From JBFLYN01 sp040756655 (GTDB taxonomy: Bacteria; Bacillota; Sulfobacillia; UBA8153), in assembly GCA_040756655.1 (NCBI GenBank), contig JBFLYN010000003.1, forward strand, positions 77,737 to 141,736: 64,000 nucleotides of DNA, in the 5' to 3' direction. Below are positions 36,036 through 43,687 of this stretch, one piece after another. Under the pieces are notes generated by a model, which did no database searches, was not told the origin of the DNA, and saw only the letters and a list, made by a program, of their open reading frames with translations. Position 1 is the first letter of the stretch. Every line of letters begins with the position of its first letter. Made by a program: the position numbers and the translations under genes.

Positions 36036-36195
36036 CCCTTCCAACCTGGAAGGGCCGAGTATACTCTCATCCTTCAGAATTGGAATTGTGGGCGTACCAC
36101 AAGCCACTCTGCCGGGCTTGGCACCGCTCTCCCCCACTGGGGTGCGGTTGCCGGGGATTCATGGGGCCGGTCCCTCATCCCGCTCTTGATAAAAG
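36036..36195 (-). ncRNA. SAM-I (S-box) riboswitch with terminator expression platform
   Basis: On the minus strand the aptamer (36195-36064) shows the P1 pairing CTTTTATC/GATGAGAG, the internal motif GAGGGACCGGCCC, the kink-turn/pseudoknot segment CCCCGGCAACC, and GGTGCCAAGCC in the central junction. It is followed by a perfect 8-bp terminator stem CCCTTCCA/TGGAAGGG (36036-36054) and TAATTTGTT. An alternative antiterminator, GAAGG and GAG pairing with CUC and CCUUC, excludes both P1 and the terminator. High SAM therefore stops transcription of the methionine synthase-like gene and metK. Confidence 0.92.
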
Positions 36196-36225
36196 GGTCG
36201 TTCCCTGTGAAGTTTTGCCGGATTC

Positions 36226-36254
36226 ATTCTACCAATTTCGTTAGGAGGTGTCAA
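36226..36254 (-). promoter_or_regulatory. sigma-A promoter of the SAM riboswitch transcript
   Basis: On the minus strand TTGACA (36249-36254), 17 nt, TAGAAT (36226-36231). The -35 element lies in the last codons of fabZ. The predicted start is about 25 nt before the aptamer. Confidence 0.85.
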
Positions 36255-36672
36255 CCAGGGCGAACATGAGCTCGGCCTCCACCGCCAGTTCACCACCAAC
36301 CCACGCCCGTGCCGTACCCTTGCCAATATGCGCACGCCGCCGGGTTATCTCCACTTCCAGCCGTAGCTTATCCCCGGGTATCACCTGGCGCCGGAACCGC
36401 ACACCGTCCAGTCCCGCAAACAGGGCCAGCTTCCCCCGGTCTTGTGGTGAGGCCAAAAGCGCCACCGCTCCCGCCTGGGCCAGGGCCTCCACTACCAGCA
36501 CCCCGGGCATGATGGGCTGGCCAGGAAAGTGCCCGGACAGGTACCACTCATCCTCGCGTACCAGCTTCTCCCCTACCGCCTTCACTCCCGGCTCCAGCTC
36601 GACAATGGTGTCCACCAGCAAGAAGGGTTCCCGGTGGGGGATGATGGCCTCAATGCCCGCTCTTGTGAGCAA
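36241..36672 (-). CDS. fabZ: 3-hydroxyacyl-ACP dehydratase FabZ
   Basis: FabZ dehydrates beta-hydroxyacyl-ACP in fatty acid elongation. The 143-residue protein has the hot-dog fold motifs IIPHREPFLLVDTI, HFPGQPIMPGVLVVEALAQ (active-site His and Glu) and FAGLDGVRFRRQVIPGD. The TTG at 36672 follows AGGAGG by 8 nt and gives the standard length; a longer frame upstream would add an unusual extension. It ends in a region that doubles as the -35 element of the riboswitch promoter. In Bacillota fabZ commonly follows flhO-flhP. Confidence 0.94.
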   Translation of the reverse strand: MLTRAGIEAIIPHREPFLLVDTIVELEPGVKAVGEKLVREDEWYLSGHFPGQPIMPGVLVVEALAQAGAVALLASPQDRGKLALFAGLDGVRFRRQVIPGDKLRLEVEITRRRAHIGKGTARAWVGGELAVEAELMFALVDTS

Positions 36673-36744
36673 CGTCTTGACCTCCTGGTATCCGTATACT
36701 GGCAAGATTCTGTGCCGGGGCGGCTTTTCCTTCATCAAGGGATT

Positions 36745-37176
36745 TCATCGCAGCCGGGCCCGGGCCTTCACTTCCACCGTCTCACCTATGACGATCACCT
36801 TGGTGGATACAGTAAAGAGCTTCCCGTTGGCCTCTATGGTGCGGCCATCAATAAGTGAGTGTATTACCTCTCCATCCAGGGAACGCACCGGGGTGCCGGG
36901 GATGGCCTTCAGCCAGAGGTTATGTTCCAGCTGCAGGCGATCGGCTTCATCGACGCCCTGGACCCGGACCACGCTTCGCTGTACCACCGGGCGGGTCTGC
37001 TGGCTCAGGCTCTGGTCCAGGGTCTTGATGCTGGCTTCCTGCTGGGCCATGTGCGTCATGAGGTCTTGACGCTCCCGCAGGAGTGTTGCCACTCTCCAGC
37101 CAGCTACGGGCACCACCAGGGCGCTCCCCATGATGAGGCCCAAAAGCTGCGCGGCCACCAGCCGGGAGGGGCGCAT
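36745..37176 (-). CDS. ytrI: YtrI-like sporulation membrane protein
   Basis: The 143-residue protein has one N-terminal membrane helix (about 8-28), a short coiled-coil segment (about 30-58) and a C-terminal beta-rich domain (RSVVRVQGVDEADR, then VHSLIDGRT-like strands). It directly follows the ytrH homologue, matching the ytrH-ytrI pair of spore formers in which both are membrane proteins needed for efficient sporulation. The assignment rests mainly on position and topology. The ATG at 37176 follows GGGAGG by 5 nt. Confidence 0.6.
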   Translation of the reverse strand: MRPSRLVAAQLLGLIMGSALVVPVAGWRVATLLRERQDLMTHMAQQEASIKTLDQSLSQQTRPVVQRSVVRVQGVDEADRLQLEHNLWLKAIPGTPVRSLDGEVIHSLIDGRTIEANGKLFTVSTKVIVIGETVEVKARARLR

Positions 37177-37189
37177 CAACGCCTCCCGG

Positions 37190-37510
37190 CTACCGGCGAA
37201 GGAGGAGGTAGCCCAGGTGAGCACCAAGGAAGGCGGTCATGATGTAGGCACACTGGCGGGCCACGGTCCGAAGCTGGCCGTGAAGGAAGCCTGTTTCTAG
37301 GTAACGGATGGATTCGAAGGTGACGCCCAGCGCAGCCACCATGGCCCAGATCTTGAGCCGGCTGGCCGTTGCGCCCAGGGCGCCCATGAGGGCGCCACCG
37401 GTGACCACTCCCAGGGCCACGCAGAAGGTGTGCACGATTTCGGGCAAGCTGAGGGGCACGGAGAACCGGGCAGTCGGTGTAGTCGCCGACCGGGCCCACT
37501 GCCGCGCCAT
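37190..37510 (-). CDS. ytrH: YtrH family sporulation protein
   Basis: The 106-residue membrane protein carries the YtrH pattern: HTFCVALGVVTGGALMGAL, then SRLKIWAMVAALGVTFESIR and a C-terminal helix ending AFLGAHLGYLLLRR, giving three hydrophobic segments. YtrH is made in the mother cell under sigma-E in B. subtilis and is needed for normal spore cortex formation. The ATG at 37510 follows GGAGAGGAT. It is paired with the ytrI-like gene 13 nt downstream. Confidence 0.85.
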   Translation of the reverse strand: MARQWARSATTPTARFSVPLSLPEIVHTFCVALGVVTGGALMGALGATASRLKIWAMVAALGVTFESIRYLETGFLHGQLRTVARQCAYIMTAFLGAHLGYLLLRR

Positions 37511-37554
37511 ATCCTCTCCGGCGACCGGTCATGAAGCCAGCTTATGCCCGCCCG

Positions 37555-37812
37555 CTAATCTTCAGACCTGTTGGATGCCGGTGCCAGCGTGGACAGGAGA
37601 AGGTTTCCGATACCGAACGTTCCAGAGAGCTGGGAGGCCAGGCTCTGGCGCCCCATGGATGCCAGGATGCCCCCGGCACCGCCGCCCAAGGCCCGGTCAA
37701 GAGGCTTCAGGATCTCTGCAACGAACAAGGCCTCAAACTCCCGGGCCGCCTCTTGCATCCTGTAATCGGGCTTCCCCCGTCCGGTCGCGGGTAGGACCAG
37801 GTTAACCTGCAT
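37555..37812 (-). CDS. flgJ: rod-binding protein (FlgJ N-terminal domain type)
   Basis: The 85-residue protein equals the rod-scaffold domain of FlgJ without the muramidase domain: EAAREFEALFVAEILKPLD and GGILASMGRQSLASQL. It would cap the growing flagellar rod. The ATG follows AGGAGG and starts 4 nt after the flgG stop, so it is the third gene of a flgF-flgG-flgJ unit. Confidence 0.85.
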   Translation of the reverse strand: MQVNLVLPATGRGKPDYRMQEAAREFEALFVAEILKPLDRALGGGAGGILASMGRQSLASQLSGTFGIGNLLLSTLAPASNRSED

Positions 37813-37816
37813 TCCG

Positions 37817-38593
37817 CTACCTCCTGAGGTTGTTGGCTATCCCCAGCATTTCGTCGGCAGACTGCACCACTTTGCTGTTGAGTTCGTAGGCACGCTGGGC
37901 ACTGATGAGTCCTACGATCTCATCTATAAGCTGGACATTTGACCGTTCCAAGAACCCCTGGGCCAAGCGCCCGGCTCCCCCGGTCATGGGGGAGTGGACG
38001 GCAGGCTGGCCGCTGGACGTGGTGGCCCGGTAGACGTTCTCACCGCGGGCCTCCAGCCCGGCCGGGTTAGGAAACAGCGCCAGCTGTAGTTGCCCGATGT
38101 TTGAGATAGAGCCGTTTTCCAGCCGGGCGGTAACCCGTCCGTCGGGACCGACGTTGATGGCCACGGCCCCGGAAGGTACCGTGAGGGGTCCCCCGGCTCC
38201 CAGCAGGTAACGCCCGTCCGCCGTCACCAAACGACCGGAATGGTCCAGGCCGAAGGCGCCCGAACGAGTATACTCTACTAAGCCAGTGGCTCCATAACTC
38301 ACCCGGAAGAACCCCTTGCCCTCCACGGCCAGGTCAAGTTCGTTGCCGGTGGACTCCAGATTGCCCGCGGTCATGGCCCGGCGGACGGCGGCGGGAACCA
38401 CGCCGTGCCCCACTTGGATCAAGTCATCCGGGTCATCGACAGGCCTGAGAAAGGCGTAGAACACGTCTTGGAAGTCCACGCGCGAAGTCTTAAAGCCCGG
38501 AGTGTTTACGTTGGCGATGTTGTTGGAGATGGTATCTACTGCCAGCTGCTGTGCTCCCATGCCACTGGCTGCGCTCCACAATGCCCTGATCAT
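37817..38593 (-). CDS. flgG: flagellar basal-body rod protein FlgG (FlhP-like)
   Basis: The 258-residue rod protein starts MIRALWSAASGMGAQQLAVD with NNIANVNTPGFKTSRVDF, the N-terminal signature of rod/hook proteins, and ends with the C-terminal signature ERSNVQLIDEIVGLISAQRAYELNSKVVQ (region named by its first residues ERSNVQLIDEIVGL). In B. subtilis the genes behind mbl are called flhO and flhP; this one corresponds to flhP. The ATG follows AGGGGG. Confidence 0.93.
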   Translation of the reverse strand: MIRALWSAASGMGAQQLAVDTISNNIANVNTPGFKTSRVDFQDVFYAFLRPVDDPDDLIQVGHGVVPAAVRRAMTAGNLESTGNELDLAVEGKGFFRVSYGATGLVEYTRSGAFGLDHSGRLVTADGRYLLGAGGPLTVPSGAVAINVGPDGRVTARLENGSISNIGQLQLALFPNPAGLEARGENVYRATTSSGQPAVHSPMTGGAGRLAQGFLERSNVQLIDEIVGLISAQRAYELNSKVVQSADEMLGIANNLRR

Positions 38594-38677
38594 ATGCAGC
38601 TACCCCCTTGGGACCGCGTCAGTCGTTCTGCGGCCCGGGGCCCCCGGCACCGGCCGGTCCAGCCCCCAATTTCCGCT

Positions 38678-39427
38678 CTAACCTAAAGAACCAGTAGCAA
38701 TTCCCCGCTGCAGCGCCTCGTCCTGGGCACGCAGGGCCTGCTGGTTGGCTTCGTAGGCCCGCATTACGGTGATCATGGCTACCATTTCCCGGACTGGGTC
38801 CACGTTGGAAAGTTCCAGGCAACGTGGTTCCAACCGGGCGCCGGGAGCTAGAACGGCCGGGCCCGATCTCTCAGTGGCCGCCAGCAGGTTTTGCCCCTCC
38901 TTCACCAGCCCGGAGGAGTCGTCAAATCTCACCAGCATGAGCCTGCCCGCCAGGGCCCCGTCCACCATTACGGCCCCGTCGGGCTCGATCTCCACATCCG
39001 CCGAGGTCACCTGGATGGGGCCTGTGGTGCCCAGCACCGGGTGTCCCGAAGCGGTGACGAGCATGCCGCTGCTTCCGAGTTTCAGTCCCCCGTGCCGGGT
39101 ATACCGCTCTCCGGCCGGGGTGTCCACTGCCAGGTACACATCTCCGAGCAAGGCGACGTCCAGGGCGTTGCCCGTGCGCTGCAGCGGCCCGCTGGCCGGT
39201 ACCGGGAAGGTTGCGTCCAGGTAGGCACCAGTGGCGATGGCCCCGATGGGCACGGTCATGGCGGACGAATCGCGGAGGGAAATGAGAAGATCAGGAAAGG
39301 AACGGTATAGAGCAGCGTCCCGCCGGAAACCTGGGGTGTTCACATTGGCAAGGTTGTTGGCGATGATGTCGAGCCGACTGGCTTCTCCGATCATACCCGA
39401 GGCCGCGGTGTAGATACCCCGGATCAT
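38678..39427 (-). CDS. flgF: flagellar basal-body rod protein FlgF (FlhO-like)
   Basis: The 249-residue protein has MIRGIYTAASGMIGEASRLD and NNLANVNTPGFRRD at the N-terminus and LSNVDPVREMVAMITVMRAY at the C-terminus, typical for FlgF/FlhO. The ATG at 39427 follows AAAGGGGGG. It is the first gene of the rod unit and is preceded by a sigma-D-like promoter about 40 nt upstream of the start codon. Confidence 0.92.
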   Translation of the reverse strand: MIRGIYTAASGMIGEASRLDIIANNLANVNTPGFRRDAALYRSFPDLLISLRDSSAMTVPIGAIATGAYLDATFPVPASGPLQRTGNALDVALLGDVYLAVDTPAGERYTRHGGLKLGSSGMLVTASGHPVLGTTGPIQVTSADVEIEPDGAVMVDGALAGRLMLVRFDDSSGLVKEGQNLLAATERSGPAVLAPGARLEPRCLELSNVDPVREMVAMITVMRAYEANQQALRAQDEALQRGIATGSLG

Positions 39428-39464
39428 GCTGCACCCCCCTTTAGAAGTATTTGCTCACCGGGTT

Positions 39465-39492
39465 CTATCGTGGCAACTGAGGCTGGAGTTTA
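39465..39492 (-). promoter_or_regulatory. candidate sigma-D promoter for flgF-flgG-flgJ
   Basis: On the minus strand TAAA (39489-39492), 16 nt, CACGATAG (39465-39472). It lies between the mbl terminator and flgF and shares the spacing of the hag site. Confidence 0.5.
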
Positions 39493-39523
39493 GCTGTATT
39501 TTTGTGGGGTGGTGGGGTGAATG

Positions 39524-39545
39524 AAAAAGAGCCCTGGACGGGCCC
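39524..39545 (-). terminator. terminator after mbl
   Basis: The stem GGGCCC/GGGCTC (39529-39545; one G-U pair, 5-nt loop) is followed on the minus strand by TTTTT. It separates the spoIIID-mbl transcript from the flagellar rod genes. Confidence 0.65.
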
Positions 39546-39565
39546 CGTGCTATGGCCAGTTAACC

Positions 39566-40585
39566 CTAGCGGTTTTTTAGCGCCATAAAATGATGCGCGT
39601 AGGTGTCAAATTGCTCGAGGGCCCGGCCGGTACCCACGGCCACGCAGCTAATGGGGTCGTCGGCCACGTGAATGGGGACACCGGTCTCGCTCCGTAAAAG
39701 GTCGTCCAGACCGTCCAGCAGGGACCCACCACCGGTCAGGACGATCCCGTATTCCATGATGTCGCCAGCAAGTTCGGGGGGGGTTCTCTCGAGCACAGAT
39801 TTGACCCGGTCCACAATGGCTCCCATTGGTTCGGCCATGGCCACCCGCGTGTCCTGGGAAGACAGGAGGACCGTGCGCGGCAGTCCGGTAACCAGGTCCC
39901 GGCCACGGACTTCGGCAGTGAGGTTCCGGCCCTCCGGGGATACCGTGGCAATGCTTATTTTGGTGTCCTCGGCGGTCCTTTCCCCGATCATCAGCCCGTG
40001 CTCGCGCCTCACATACTTGACCAGTGAATCATCGAAGTAGTCGCCGCCGACCCGGATGGAATCGGAAAGCACCACGCCCCGGAGCGACAGGACGGCAATA
40101 TCAGTGGTCCCTCCTCCAATATCCACGATCATGTGACCGCGGGGCTTGGAGATGTCCAGCCCGGCACCAAGGGCCGCGGCCAGGGGTTCCTCGATGAGGT
40201 AGGTGGCGCGTGCACCCGCCTGGGTCGCCGCCTCCATCACGGCTCGCTTTTCCACTGATGTGACACCAGATGGCACGCACACCATGACCCGGGGGCGGAA
40301 GAAACTGCGCTTCCCACACACCTCGGCGATGAAGTGCTTGAGCATGGCCTCGGTGATCTCGTAGTCCGCGATAACTCCTTGCCTGAGCGGGCGGATGGCC
40401 ACCACGTTGCCGGGGGTCCGCCCAAGCATGCGACGGGCCTGCTCGCCTATGGCGAGTATCCTGCGGGTGTTTTGCTCGATGGCTACTACCGAAGGCTCGC
40501 GAAGGACAATGCCGCGCCCACGGATGAAGATGATTACGCTGGCAGTGCCCAGGTCCACTCCCATGTCCTGTGCCAGTCCGATCAA
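39566..40585 (-). CDS. mbl: MreB-like actin homologue Mbl
   Basis: The 339-residue actin-fold protein guides cell-wall synthesis along the cell body. Motifs: DMGVDLGTASVIIF (phosphate 1), DIGGGTTDIAVLSL (phosphate 2), RVGGDYFDDSLVKY and the adenosine loop GIVLTGGGSLLDGLD. The position between spoIIID and flhO/flhP homologues identifies it as Mbl rather than MreB. The TTG at 40585 follows GGGAGG by 7 nt. Confidence 0.92.
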   Translation of the reverse strand: MIGLAQDMGVDLGTASVIIFIRGRGIVLREPSVVAIEQNTRRILAIGEQARRMLGRTPGNVVAIRPLRQGVIADYEITEAMLKHFIAEVCGKRSFFRPRVMVCVPSGVTSVEKRAVMEAATQAGARATYLIEEPLAAALGAGLDISKPRGHMIVDIGGGTTDIAVLSLRGVVLSDSIRVGGDYFDDSLVKYVRREHGLMIGERTAEDTKISIATVSPEGRNLTAEVRGRDLVTGLPRTVLLSSQDTRVAMAEPMGAIVDRVKSVLERTPPELAGDIMEYGIVLTGGGSLLDGLDDLLRSETGVPIHVADDPISCVAVGTGRALEQFDTYAHHFMALKNR

Positions 40586-40668
40586 GTATCCGCCTCCCTC
40601 GAGAGCTTGTCCCCCTGAGCCGCTGATAAGGAGCAGCGTCTGGGGAATTCTTCTACCGTTAGATGCGG

Positions 40669-40935
40669 TTATCCTCCAACGACACTGCCGGGGTCCTGGT
40701 ATTTTTTCCGGGTGGCTTCTCCGCCTCTTAGATGCCTTTCGGCCTTGTTATAGTCAAGGACCGCCTTGACGGCCTGGGCCAGCTGCGGCCTGATCCTGGG
40801 CAGGCGTTCCGTGACATCCTTGTGCACTGTGCTCTTTGATACTCCAAAAGCCCTGGCCGTATCACGAACGGTGGCCTTGGTCTTACAGATGTACTCGCCG
40901 ATATTGACCGATCGCTTCCAGATTACGTCGTTCAC
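40669..40935 (-). CDS. spoIIID: stage III sporulation transcriptional regulator SpoIIID
   Basis: SpoIIID is the mother-cell DNA-binding regulator acting between sigma-E and sigma-K. The 88-residue protein contains the conserved HTH region ATVRDTARAFGVSKSTVHKD followed by the basic C-terminus LDYNKAERHLRGGEATRKKY (given in two parts in the family signature: YNKAERH and RGGEATRKKY). The GTG at 40935 follows GGGGAGG by 8 nt. A possible sigma-E promoter overlapping an inverted repeat lies upstream. Confidence 0.96.
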   Translation of the reverse strand: MNDVIWKRSVNIGEYICKTKATVRDTARAFGVSKSTVHKDVTERLPRIRPQLAQAVKAVLDYNKAERHLRGGEATRKKYQDPGSVVGG

Positions 40936-40949
40936 CTCTGCAGCCTCCC

Positions 40950-41001
40950 CCCGGCGTTAACGAATCGCTAATCTATATGAGACGCCGGGAGGATAAATTA
41001 C
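40950..41001 (-). promoter_or_regulatory. possible sigma-E promoter of spoIIID flanked by an inverted repeat
   Basis: On the minus strand CATATAGAT (40971-40979) resembles a sigma-E -10, with an AT-rich GTAATTTAT about 13 nt upstream as a weak -35. An 8-bp inverted repeat CCCGGCGT/ACGCCGGG (40950-40957 and 40982-40989) brackets the -10. It could be an operator or part of a read-through terminator from spoIIQ. Confidence 0.35.
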
Positions 41002-41016
41002 CTTAGTGATTAGGCC

Positions 41017-41703
41017 TTACTTCAGGAACCGGAGTGGATCCGCAGCCTCGCCGTCCAGGTAGACTTCGAAGTGTAACCGTGGGCCTCCGTCTCCAACCTC
41101 ACCGGCACCGGGCTGGCCCAGCTGGGCTATGACCGCCCCGCCGTCAACCACGTCCCCGGGGCTAACTCCAACCCCACCCAAGTTCCCGTAGACGGTCCGC
41201 AGGTTCCTTCCGTGCTCCAGCACTACCACGGTGGCGTGCCAGTCCGAACGTTCAACCGCTACCACACGGCCCGGCAGGGCAGACCGTACCGGCTGTCCCA
41301 GTGATCCGCCGATATCGATGCCGGGATGGAAACGCCAGTCGGCGAAGGTAGGTGAGTAGGTCCAGCCAAAGCCCCGCACCACGGTTCCCAGGAGGGGCCA
41401 GACCATGCCGGCGGGATCCACAGGCCCGGCCGCAGGCTCCACCTCAGGCTCCGGCGCAGGCTCATACCCGGGCTCCCCGGTGGGTTCGGGCGTAAGCTGC
41501 AGGTGAGGCGTGGCCGGGGCTTCAGGCTGGACCGGGGTGGTGACCGGAGCCTCCGGCTCCTCGGGATGGCCTGGGTCTTGGCCTGCTCGTAAGCCGTTGA
41601 CGAAACCATACACTGAAAGGCCGATGAGCGCCACGATCACCAGCAAGCCCCAGTGGCGACTGGCGAGCTGACGCAGTTGTTCGTACCGGGTTTTCAGCTG
41701 CAT
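41017..41703 (-). CDS. spoIIQ: SpoIIQ-like M23-fold sporulation protein
   Basis: The 228-residue protein has one membrane helix (about 19-37), a long Pro/Glu/Thr-rich linker (about 45-100) and a LytM/M23 domain (about 105-228). The first metal motif is present (FHPGIDIGG) but the second reads PRLHFEV, so the first His of HxH is Arg and zinc hydrolysis is unlikely. SpoIIQ proteins often use the LytM fold to bind SpoIIIAH across the intermembrane space rather than for cleavage. The gene lies between spoIID and spoIIID, the standard position. The ATG at 41703 follows GGAGG. Confidence 0.88.
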   Translation of the reverse strand: MQLKTRYEQLRQLASRHWGLLVIVALIGLSVYGFVNGLRAGQDPGHPEEPEAPVTTPVQPEAPATPHLQLTPEPTGEPGYEPAPEPEVEPAAGPVDPAGMVWPLLGTVVRGFGWTYSPTFADWRFHPGIDIGGSLGQPVRSALPGRVVAVERSDWHATVVVLEHGRNLRTVYGNLGGVGVSPGDVVDGGAVIAQLGQPGAGEVGDGGPRLHFEVYLDGEAADPLRFLK

Positions 41704-41768
41704 AACATTGCACCTCCTGCAGCACATTCTTGCCATTACTGGCTGAATTATGCAGCAGAAGGTGCCCG

Positions 41769-42740
41769 CTACTCATCAAACAGGGGTCTTACCGTCACTC
41801 CGGGATAGTAGAAACTGATGATCTCCAAAAACCCTCGCCCGGACTTGGCCAGGCCATCCGCGCCATACTGGCATAAGCCGACCCCGTGCCCGTGCCCACT
41901 CACCTGAAACCGCAGGTTGGTGCCTACGACCTCCCACGTGAACCGGGTGGACGGCAGGCCCAGCAAGCTCCGGAACTCCGTCCCCTTGAGAAGGCCGGCA
42001 GGCGTGCTCACCGACATCACTCGTCCCGTTGTCGAAGTGGTTACTACGGAAAAAAGGCTGGACGGAGATGCGGCAGGTACCGCGCCCAGCCGGGCGGCCA
42101 CTTCGCTCAGGGGTATTTCTACGGTCCGGCGGTAATGGGGTGAATGCCTGCACCAGTCGCACGTGACGCTCACCAGGTACGGCAGGTGTTGTTGCCAGAC
42201 ATTGCCCGACGCCTCGGTGGCTCCTCCACAAGTAGAGTGATATACCGGGTCAATGGGAGCACCCTGGTAAACTACGATGAGGCCGGCCGTGTCCTCTACC
42301 GCCTGCTCGATGCGGCGCCACCAGCGCCCAGCGTTGAACGCTCCCCAGATTTGCCTCATTTCGGCCTCGGATTTCCACGCCTGCGACCGGGTGTGGTCTG
42401 TGCAAATGTCGGCACCCGGGTAATGGGTGCACCCGGGTCCCCCGAACACGCGCATGCGCAGCACGGCATAGGTGCGGGCGATCACCGCCTGCGCCTTGAG
42501 GGCCTCCATTTGGAAGGATGCCGGCATCTCGGCGGCAACCACTCCCTTGACGTACTCTTCCAGGTCCATACGCTGGATACGGTTTTCCGCCACTATGAAT
42601 ACGTCAATGGGGATGGCTGGTCCCAGCCGGACCTGTTCACGTCGGGGCGCCGCCAGGTTAAGGCCACGTACCAGCACTGCAGGAAGAATGATCAGCACCA
42701 AGAACAGCCCCAGCGTGGTCAGGGCGAGGGTCTTCTTCAA
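41769..42740 (-). CDS. spoIID: stage II sporulation protein D (SpoIID), lytic transglycosylase
   Basis: SpoIID cleaves glycan strands to drive membrane migration during engulfment. The 323-residue protein has an N-terminal membrane helix (about 5-25) and the SpoIID domain with DLEEYVKGVVAAEMPASFQ (catalytic Glu region), EALKAQAVIARTYA, STCGGATE and the C-terminal GHGHGVGLCQYGADGLAK. The TTG at 42740 follows AAAGGAGG. It begins the spoIID-spoIIQ-spoIIID-mbl run. Confidence 0.95.
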   Translation of the reverse strand: MKKTLALTTLGLFLVLIILPAVLVRGLNLAAPRREQVRLGPAIPIDVFIVAENRIQRMDLEEYVKGVVAAEMPASFQMEALKAQAVIARTYAVLRMRVFGGPGCTHYPGADICTDHTRSQAWKSEAEMRQIWGAFNAGRWWRRIEQAVEDTAGLIVVYQGAPIDPVYHSTCGGATEASGNVWQQHLPYLVSVTCDWCRHSPHYRRTVEIPLSEVAARLGAVPAASPSSLFSVVTTSTTGRVMSVSTPAGLLKGTEFRSLLGLPSTRFTWEVVGTNLRFQVSGHGHGVGLCQYGADGLAKSGRGFLEIISFYYPGVTVRPLFDE

Positions 42741-42883
42741 GCGGCACCCTCCTTTACGGTCGACCGATCACCCAATCTTATTAGGCCGGTCCTGTGTCGA
42801 TGACCGCATCGGGGGCAGCGCCGGAAAGAGGCACATAATATCCCGGGCAGGAAGAAGGCAGGCGAGAGGAGAATTGCCGGCAC

Positions 42884-43303
42884 ATGAGCGAGAGTTTGGT
42901 GATCCCGCCCCGCTTGCAGCGGCGGCTGATCCGGTGGGCCCGGCAACAGGCTCCCAGGGAGATCTGCGGGGCGTTAGTCGGACGGGATGGACGCGTAGAC
43001 CGGGTTCTGCCCGCTCGAAATGCAGATCCGGATCCACGGCGCTTTTGCATGGACCCCGGCGACCTCGTTACCATATTCCAGTACATAGAACAGAGCGACC
43101 AGGACCTTCTGGGGTTCTACCACTCCCACCCCTCCGGTCCCGGCACCCCCTCCACTACCGACCTGGCAGAAGCCTTCTACCCGGCCCAGCTCATGGTTAT
43201 CGTCTACCCGGGCGATGGCAAGAGGCCCATACGGGCTTTTCGCGTGGGTGAGCAGGTAGAGGAGGTCCATGTTGACCAAGACAGCAGAACAGATCCCCCT
43301 TGA
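42884..43303 (+). CDS. M67 family (JAMM/MPN+) metallopeptidase
   Basis: The 139-residue protein is a bacterial JAMM isopeptidase-like enzyme. The zinc signature is complete: Glu26 (PREICGALVG), His80, His82, Ser90 and Asp93 (HSHPSGPGTPSTTD). Bacterial members cut C-terminal extensions or conjugates of small ubiquitin-like sulfur carriers. It is one of only three plus-strand genes; its ATG has a GAGAGGAG about 12 nt away, longer than ideal. A short ORF overlaps its end. No sulfur-carrier gene is adjacent, though nifS and thiI are 6 kb away. Confidence 0.88.
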   Translation: MSESLVIPPRLQRRLIRWARQQAPREICGALVGRDGRVDRVLPARNADPDPRRFCMDPGDLVTIFQYIEQSDQDLLGFYHSHPSGPGTPSTTDLAEAFYPAQLMVIVYPGDGKRPIRAFRVGEQVEEVHVDQDSRTDPP

Positions 43304-43358
43304 CGGGCTGACCGGCCAATGCCTGGTGTATACCTTGGCGACTGCGTCAACAGTTTGA
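43272..43358 (+). CDS. truncated 28-residue ORF overlapping the M67 gene
   Basis: A TTG at 43272, 6 nt after AGGAGG inside the M67 gene, opens a 28-codon frame (beginning MTKTAEQIPLDGLTGQCL) that stops where sequence quality as coding DNA ends. The coupling and ribosome-binding site look real, so it may be the 5-prime stub of a gene lost by rearrangement. No family can be assigned. Confidence 0.3.
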   Translation: MTKTAEQIPLDGLTGQCLVYTLATASTV

Positions 43359-43687
43359 AGGTATTGGGGGTAGGGCTAAATGCGGCCAGGTTGATATCCG
43401 CCTGAAGGCTGTTTCTGCTCTCAACTCCAGTCCGGCCGTAACTATTCAGCCCTTCCCGGCAAGGTCCAACCGCATACTGCTTCGCCTCCCCTCCCCCGAA
43501 TTCGTCCTTCCCGCGGTGCGACTATACAGGCCTCCCTGTTGCTGGGATAGGGTGAGCAACGGGCAAAGTTGTTTGACGACGGTACGCAGGGAGGTATCCC
43601 TTGACGTCATGCCCGGAGCAACTCCCGGCACTCACCTCTGGGAGAGGGGAGACGGTGTCCGGTTCGGGGGTCTTCGAGCGGTTGGAG
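43359..43687. other. non-coding stretch between the M67 stub and the IS66 remnant
   Basis: No ORF with a ribosome-binding site is visible on either strand and codon patterns are absent. The base composition is lower in GC than the flanks up to about 43500. It is probably the scar of an insertion/deletion event. Confidence 0.5.
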
